A program made the position numbers and the translations under genes. 18,569 nucleotides of DNA from assembly GCF_003480915.1 (NCBI RefSeq), contig NZ_QUKD01000018.1:1-18569 (forward strand), written 5' to 3'. The stretch comes from Parabacteroides sp. TM07-1AC. Lineage in GTDB: Bacteria > Bacteroidota > Bacteroidia > Bacteroidales > Tannerellaceae. This document shows positions 15,029 through 18,569 of the stretch, piece after piece. The first letter of the stretch is position 1. The number at the start of each line of letters is the position of its first letter. A model generated the notes under the pieces. That model saw nothing but the letters and a program-made list of their open reading frames with translations, made no database searches and had not been told where the DNA came from.

Positions 15029-17098
15029 TCAAGTCAGATACCGTGTACTTTCATCCATGCTCGCCTGTATCGGGTAGGAAAGGACGAAGCTGTTGCCCTG
15101 GAAATATTTGTTCAGATATCCGGGGATACGCGGCATTACGGGATCGTAAGACAGTCCTTCTTTCCGGCTGAATATCACCCACATGCTGTCGTCTGCTTTC
15201 ACATCCCGGAAGACAATCAGGAAATCGTCCCAGTCGCTGAAGTTCGTATACGATATTTCGCCGGCTCTTTTGGCAAAGACTTTTTTTATCGCTTTCAGCG
15301 TGTCTTCCGAGCCGTAGAATACCACTTTGGCTCCGGTGTTCTGCAACACGTTCCATATCCGGTTCATGATCGCTATAAAGCCGATTTCTTTTTCTGCCTG
15401 GTCCGGTATGAGAATCAGATGGCGCTTGATGGTGGCGAGCGGTTGTACGGGCTTGTAGATAAAGGTGGTAACACTGCTGTGTTGTAATACGTTTTCAACG
15501 ATATTGCCCAGGAAGGCTGCCGGAATATCCTTTTCTTTATGCAGTCCGAGAACCAGGTCGGTTATCTCCCGTTCCTTTACTACGCTGGTGATGGCATTGG
15601 AGATGCTCAGGTCGTAGCGGAGCAACCCTTTCAGTCTCGTGTCGGTAGCTGCTGCCGTATCGATAGCTGTTTGTAACACCCGTTTGGACGCTTTCAGTGT
15701 CTTGTCGTCCGAACTTTGGTTGTCAATGACTTTCATGGCATATAAGCCGCTGGTGTTTGTTTTCGATTTAACGGCGAGGCTGAGGTTGACCAGTTCTTCT
15801 ACCGTCTCTTCATTGCTGACAGGTATCAGGATATGTTCGTCTTTCGTTTCATTCTCTTCCGTTTCTTCTTCTGATTCTTTTATGGCGATATTATGTGCCC
15901 CCTTTTGTGCGGAGAAAGAGGCAATTGCACAAGTCACCAGGATCATCAGGATCGTTCCGTTCAGGACGCTCTCGTTCAGAAGGCGGATAGGATCTCCATT
16001 AGCATCGGTCCCGAGGATCACATTATATCCGACCATGACAGCTGCCAGGGTTGCCGCCGCCTGTGCATTGCTCAACCCGAAGATGACGCTTCGCTGGTCT
16101 ACCGACAGCCGGAATGTTTTTTGTGTCAGCCACGCGGCTGCATATTTGGCAGCCGTAGCGACAACGATCATCACTATGCCGACCTTGATCGTCTCGAAGC
16201 TGGTAAAGAAAGCCCTGTAGTCGATCAGCATGCCGACGCTCAACAGGAAGAACGGAATAAAGATCGCATTACCGACAAACTCGACCCGGTTCATCAGCGG
16301 CGAGCTTTGCGGTATCAGCCTGTTCAGTGCCAGTCCGGCGAGGAATGAGCCGATGATCGCTTCCATCCCTGCCAACTGTGCCAGGAATGCCCCGAAAAAG
16401 ACCATCGCCAGTACGAAGATATACTGTGAGATATTATCATGTACCCGTTTAAAGAACCATCGTCCGATAAAAGGAAATACCAGCAGGACTATCAATGCGA
16501 AAACAACGATGGAAATACCCAGGCGTATCCAAAAAGCATCATCGGCATTCCCTGTTGCCATTCCAACGATGATGGTCAGCACCAATAAAGCCAGTGTATC
16601 CGTGATCATGGTTCCCCCGACAGTGATACTGACCGCGTTGTTTTTACTGATTCCCAGTTTGCTGATGATCGGATAGGCAATCAATGTATGTGAGGCGAAC
16701 ATGCTGGCAAGCAATACGGATGTCTCCATGCTGAATTTAAGTACCCATAATCCTACCGCCGTTCCTAATATCATAGGAATAAGGAACGTGTACATTCCGA
16801 AAACGAGGCTTTTCCCGCTATTCTTCTTGAAGTCACCCATGTCGATTTCCAGCCCTGCCAGAAACATGATATAAAGCAAGCCTGCCGTACCCGACAGAAT
16901 GATGCTGCTGTCGCGCAAAACAAGGTTAAACCCGTTTGGTCCGATAATCGCGCCGGCAATGATCAGCCCCAGCAGAGGCGGTACTTTAAGTTTGTTCAAC
17001 AGGAGCGGAGCCGCCAGGATGATCAGCAGTATCAGCAGAAACTTCAATACCGGATCTGCCAGCGGCAGTGTGAAATCTATGTTCGAGAGTAGTATCAT
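15029..17098 (-). CDS. CPA2-type cation:proton antiporter with cytoplasmic USP-like tail
   Basis: A 689-residue membrane protein. Residues 1 to about 396 form a monovalent cation:proton antiporter domain of the CPA2/KefB-like family with about 12 hydrophobic segments. Recognisable parts are LKVPPLLGLIIAGAIIGP (37-54), FLAGLEID (79-86) and GGTMITDTLALL (161-172), with a probable ion-binding Asp167. An acidic linker (ESEEETEENETKDEH, about 408-422) leads into a soluble tail of about 265 residues resembling two tandem universal-stress-protein domains (start EHILIPVSNEETVEELVNLS). There is no TrkA-N/RCK domain as in KefB/KefC. The tail may sense nucleotides, by inference. Cation specificity (Na+ or K+) cannot be read from sequence. 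The start ATG is at 17096-17098. No promoter is evident close upstream, so transcription may come from the promoter at 17372-17403 through the remnant ORF. Confidence 0.9.
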   Translation of the reverse strand: MILLSNIDFTLPLADPVLKFLLILLIILAAPLLLNKLKVPPLLGLIIAGAIIGPNGFNLVLRDSSIILSGTAGLLYIMFLAGLEIDMGDFKKNSGKSLVFGMYTFLIPMILGTAVGLWVLKFSMETSVLLASMFASHTLIAYPIISKLGISKNNAVSITVGGTMITDTLALLVLTIIVGMATGNADDAFWIRLGISIVVFALIVLLVFPFIGRWFFKRVHDNISQYIFVLAMVFFGAFLAQLAGMEAIIGSFLAGLALNRLIPQSSPLMNRVEFVGNAIFIPFFLLSVGMLIDYRAFFTSFETIKVGIVMIVVATAAKYAAAWLTQKTFRLSVDQRSVIFGLSNAQAAATLAAVMVGYNVILGTDANGDPIRLLNESVLNGTILMILVTCAIASFSAQKGAHNIAIKESEEETEENETKDEHILIPVSNEETVEELVNLSLAVKSKTNTSGLYAMKVIDNQSSDDKTLKASKRVLQTAIDTAAATDTRLKGLLRYDLSISNAITSVVKEREITDLVLGLHKEKDIPAAFLGNIVENVLQHSSVTTFIYKPVQPLATIKRHLILIPDQAEKEIGFIAIMNRIWNVLQNTGAKVVFYGSEDTLKAIKKVFAKRAGEISYTNFSDWDDFLIVFRDVKADDSMWVIFSRKEGLSYDPVMPRIPGYLNKYFQGNSFVLSYPIQASMDESTRYLT

Positions 17099-17140
17099 AT
17101 CGACGGAGGTTTAGTTTATTCAATGTTTTCGTTAGACTAT

Positions 17141-17323
17141 TTACATGTCCTGCATTGACAAGCCTTTTATTTCCAATGTGTAATGCGATAATTGTTTTTT
17201 TATGGAGGCAACTTTCTCATATAGGCGAGCTATATTGATCTTATTTGGATTTCGCTTAACTTCAGCTATCAATGCCTTCCCTTCAAAACGGTTGAGGGCG
17301 ATAAGATCGATTTCATGCACATC
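17141..17323 (-). pseudogene. C-terminal remnant of a DUF234-type (PD-(D/E)XK) ATPase
   Basis: On the minus strand a frame of 60 codons ends at a TAA (17141-17143) and is preceded by an in-frame TAA (17324-17326). It starts DVHEIDLIALNRFEGKALIA, continues EVKRNPNKINIARLYEKVAS and ends LEIKGLSMQDM. The pattern EIDLIA-x9-IAEVK is the PD-(D/E)XK-like signature of the DUF234 domain that ends Bacteroidetes/archaeal AAA-type ATPases of 400-500 residues. The whole N-terminal ATPase part is missing, so this is a decayed or truncated gene. A GTG at 17318-17320 could start a 59-residue product, but conservation of function is unlikely. It lies 42 bases upstream of the antiporter gene, in the same orientation. 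Confidence 0.75.
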
Positions 17324-17335
17324 TTAATTTAATCC

Positions 17336-17365
17336 CCGTTAATTTAATGGCCATTACATTAACGG
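17336..17365. promoter_or_regulatory. 30-bp near-perfect palindrome at a predicted transcription start
   Basis: CCGTTAATTTAATGG (17336-17350) is followed directly by CCATTACATTAACGG (17351-17365), matching as an inverted repeat at 14 of 15 positions. It begins exactly where transcription from the adjacent minus-strand promoter should start, so it is either an operator or a 5'-terminal hairpin. Confidence 0.75.
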
Positions 17366-17371
17366 CTGTTA

Positions 17372-17403
17372 CAAAGGTAAAAGAAAGGATGTAGAATAAC
17401 AAA
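17372..17403 (-). promoter_or_regulatory. full-consensus Bacteroidetes promoter, leftward
   Basis: On the minus strand TTTG (17400-17403), a 20-base spacer and TACCTTTG (17372-17379) give a complete match to the -33/-7 consensus. Downstream lie the palindrome, the ATPase remnant and then the antiporter gene. Confidence 0.8.
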
Positions 17404-17452
17404 TTTTACGGCGACAAAAATGGCTGTATGTCCTTGTGAAACGGTTAAATCC

Positions 17453-17475
17453 GAATTATTCGAATCAAATAATTC
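17453..17475. repeat. AT-rich inverted repeat
   Basis: GAATTATT (17453-17460) and AATAATTC (17468-17475) are inverted around 7 bases, inside an AT-rich stretch that runs to about 17492. Function unknown. Confidence 0.5.
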
Positions 17476-17498
17476 AAATGAAATAATTATAACAGCAT

Positions 17499-17615
17499 AT
17501 GATGCAAGAGATGTTTCTGTCTGCTGCCCGTCCTTTTTATCATAGTGCGGATTATTTTGTGTGGATAAATCAGTGGATAAATCAAATGTATGGGAATAAA
17601 GCTATTTTGGCTTGA
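17499..17615 (+). CDS. possible 38-residue small protein with WINQ-WINQ repeat
   Basis: A short plus-strand ORF starts at ATG 17499 (a second ATG follows at once) and ends at TGA 17613-17615. The product begins MMQEMFLSAARPFYHSADYF, continues VWINQWINQMYGNKAILA and is aromatic-rich. The tandem 12-bp duplication at 17561-17584 is in frame and encodes WINQ twice. An in-frame TAA lies three codons upstream of the start. The stop codon ends exactly at the first base of the perfect inverted repeat 17615-17663, as would be expected for a real gene convergent with the HU-like gene. I recognise no family and see no convincing promoter, so chance openness is possible. Confidence 0.35.
   Translation: MMQEMFLSAARPFYHSADYFVWINQWINQMYGNKAILA
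17561..17584. repeat. perfect 12-bp tandem duplication containing DnaA-box-like sequence
   Basis: GTGGATAAATCA occurs twice in tandem (17561-17572 and 17573-17584). On the minus strand the first copy reads TTATCCACA (17560-17568), identical to the classical DnaA box, and the second reads TTATCCACT (17572-17580). Confidence 0.7.
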
Positions 17616-17663
17616 ATCTGAAATTTCGCGGCGGTTATTTTCGCCGCCGCGAAATTTCAGATT
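17615..17663. terminator. perfect 20-bp inverted repeat between convergent stop codons
   Basis: The arms 17615-17634 and 17644-17663 are perfect reverse complements, with a GC-rich inner part (CGCGGCGG/CCGCCGCG) and a 9-base loop. The TGA of the plus-strand small ORF and the TAA of the minus-strand HU-like gene (17663-17665) touch the two ends. No U-run follows on either side, so it is not a textbook intrinsic terminator, although it probably ends or protects the HU-like transcript. Confidence 0.65.
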
Positions 17664-18256
17664 TACACTGAACGTATATACATTGTCTGTTTACCTCCGC
17701 CGATCTGTATCAGTTTGTTGCTGTTTATCAGTTGTTTCAAGTCGTTTAGCGCTATGAACTGATTACAACGGTTCAGCTTCATGCAGGTACTACGATTAAT
17801 GCATTTGTTTTCTTCCACTTCAGTCATGATATTCTTCAGGCGTTGTTCTTGCGGGAGCTTTTCCGTATTCGTTTTTTTCACCAGTTCGAGTCCGGCTTCC
17901 CGTACCTGTTCTTTCAGAGAGGTTGCACAACGGAAACTGACGGAATCTATTTCTGCCTGTACCTTGTTTTTACCGTTTTCATCGGTGGTTATTTTACTTT
18001 TCAGTGTAGGGGTAAAGTAACCCAGTCCATCCAGTTCTATACTGTTCCCTTCCGACAGACAGAATCCCATCCAGAAGTTCAAAGCTTCTAATACCCCTTT
18101 TACATCAGCCGAAGAAATGGTACTCGACATCGAGATCATTTTACACATATACTTTGTGTCGAGTGTCCCTTGTGAAATGATGCGTGCATGGGGAACTTGT
18201 TTATCCTCCCTGTCTCCCGGAACCGGAGTTTTGTACCAACCGAATTTTAAACTCAT
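17663..18256 (-). CDS. HU-related DNA-binding protein with winged-helix-like C-terminus
   Basis: A 197-residue protein whose first 120 or so residues match the Bacteroidetes HU-related DNA-binding family. Visible landmarks are SLKFGWYKTPVPGD at the start, HARIISQGTLDTKYMCKMIS (about 23-42), an SSTISSADVKGVLEALNFWM helix pair (44-63), and NSIELDGLGYFTPTLKSK (71-88), the beta-arm region of HU-like folds. A charged linker follows. The last 45 residues or so (INRSTCMKLNRCNQFIALND, LKQLINSNKLIQIGGGKQTM) have a helix-turn-helix then GxGK beta-wing pattern. This C-terminal part is inferred. Such proteins bind DNA, and many occur in accessory regions. The gene is isolated, faces the 20-bp inverted repeat at its 3' end and has two inverted repeats upstream that could be autoregulatory sites. 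Confidence 0.85.
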   Translation of the reverse strand: MSLKFGWYKTPVPGDREDKQVPHARIISQGTLDTKYMCKMISMSSTISSADVKGVLEALNFWMGFCLSEGNSIELDGLGYFTPTLKSKITTDENGKNKVQAEIDSVSFRCATSLKEQVREAGLELVKKTNTEKLPQEQRLKNIMTEVEENKCINRSTCMKLNRCNQFIALNDLKQLINSNKLIQIGGGKQTMYIRSV

Positions 18257-18311
18257 TGTTATCGTGTTTTAAATTAATACCAGCCAAACCCAATTTTCAT
18301 CCCGAACAATG

Positions 18312-18348
18312 AATCGTTCTATAAATATCGAATGAAAGTAGAACGATT
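18312..18348. promoter_or_regulatory. 10-bp inverted repeat upstream of the HU-like gene
   Basis: AATCGTTCTA (18312-18321) and TAGAACGATT (18339-18348) are perfect inverted arms separated by 17 bases. The element lies 55 bases before the HU-like start codon and downstream of its probable promoter, so it could be an operator or a leader hairpin. Confidence 0.55.
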
Positions 18349-18399
18349 ACCAAGTGAAAGAAACATATATGTGTTCTATTCGTTTGATATATGTTAAAC

Positions 18400-18425
18400 G
18401 TATATTTGATTGAATACAAATATAC
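18400..18425. promoter_or_regulatory. overlapping face-to-face -7 elements in a 26-bp palindrome
   Basis: GTATATTTG (18400-18408) and CAAATATAC (18417-18425) are perfect inverted arms with an 8-base spacer. Each arm contains TATATTTG, the Bacteroidetes -7 consensus, so the palindrome carries a rightward and a leftward -7 box. The leftward one would drive the HU-like gene with a leader of about 150 nt. No good -33 is visible for either. Confidence 0.55.
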
Positions 18426-18569
18426 AGCAGAAAGGAAGGAATTGTACCGAGGGATAGCATCTTTCTGATAAATATAGGGTACTTGTGACTCAAGTAGCTT
18501 CTTCGTACCTTGTTTTTAGTGATGGCATTAATGGTAAATCCCGGCAATAATGGAGAAAATGTCTGCCAG
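18426..18569. other. right edge, no supported gene
   Basis: No convincing gene lies here. Two short open stretches are uncertain. An ATG at 18522 on the plus strand runs off the window edge after 16 codons. On the minus strand a frame enters from the edge and stops at TAA 18528-18530, ending LADIFSIIAGIYH, which could be the tail of a neighbouring leftward gene. Confidence 0.3.

Noticed and set aside
18391..18468. 25-codon plus-strand frame MLNVYLIEYKYTAERKELYR...
   Set aside because: It is too short to judge and lies across the 26-bp palindrome. No ribosome site or downstream context supports it.
18347..18547. 66-codon minus-strand frame upstream of the HU-like gene
   Set aside because: It overlaps the palindromic promoter region, shows no family features and has odd composition. 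It is likely chance.

Overview
The window looks like chromosomal DNA from a Bacteroidales bacterium, probably Parabacteroides or a near relative. This is inference from three things. Several intergenic regions carry the Bacteroidetes promoter signature TTTG-N19..21-TAnnTTTG. The gene families and their order (ftsX, DUF3098, uppP, truB, queA, folK) are typical of Bacteroidales. The proteins themselves read as Bacteroidales versions (GldJ-free, HU-related DNA-binding protein, lipoprotein M16 peptidase).

Layout, left to right. 1-450 has no intact gene: it holds a probable decayed, frameshifted coding remnant on the minus strand and an array of four evenly spaced palindromes. On the minus strand follow an acetyl-CoA hydrolase/succinate-type CoA transferase (508-2004, with terminator and promoter) and a small Lys-rich membrane protein (2081-2494). 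On the plus strand come miaB, then a tightly packed ftsX-DUF3098-uppP-truB-queA-folK-small basic ORF run (4267-8728). Next is metK, preceded by a SAM-II-type riboswitch candidate that lies between two arrays of a 7-bp repeat. An outer-membrane-type lipoprotein M16 peptidase (10413-13325) follows and ends at a shared bidirectional terminator facing an mlaE-mlaF ABC transporter pair on the minus strand. A CPA2 antiporter with a large cytoplasmic tail (15029-17098) is also on the minus strand.

The right end (17099-18569) is the accessory part. It holds the C-terminal remnant of a DUF234-type ATPase, a full-consensus promoter abutting a 30-bp palindrome, and a possible 38-residue ORF containing a WINQ-WINQ repeat. 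A perfect 20-bp inverted repeat is bounded exactly by two convergent stop codons. Last is an HU-related DNA-binding protein with a winged-helix-like tail, whose upstream region holds two more inverted repeats.

Functionally, the core genes cover tRNA modification (miaB, truB, queA), cell-envelope assembly and lipid homeostasis (ftsX, uppP, mlaEF), folate and SAM synthesis (folK, metK), acyl-CoA/short-chain fatty acid metabolism and ion homeostasis. MetK supplies the SAM used by both MiaB and QueA. No tRNA, rRNA, CRISPR array, intact insertion sequence or phage gene was seen. I found no clearly new multi-gene system. The most interesting items are the metK leader architecture, the palindrome array at 341-420 and the 17.1-18.4 kb regulatory/remnant region.
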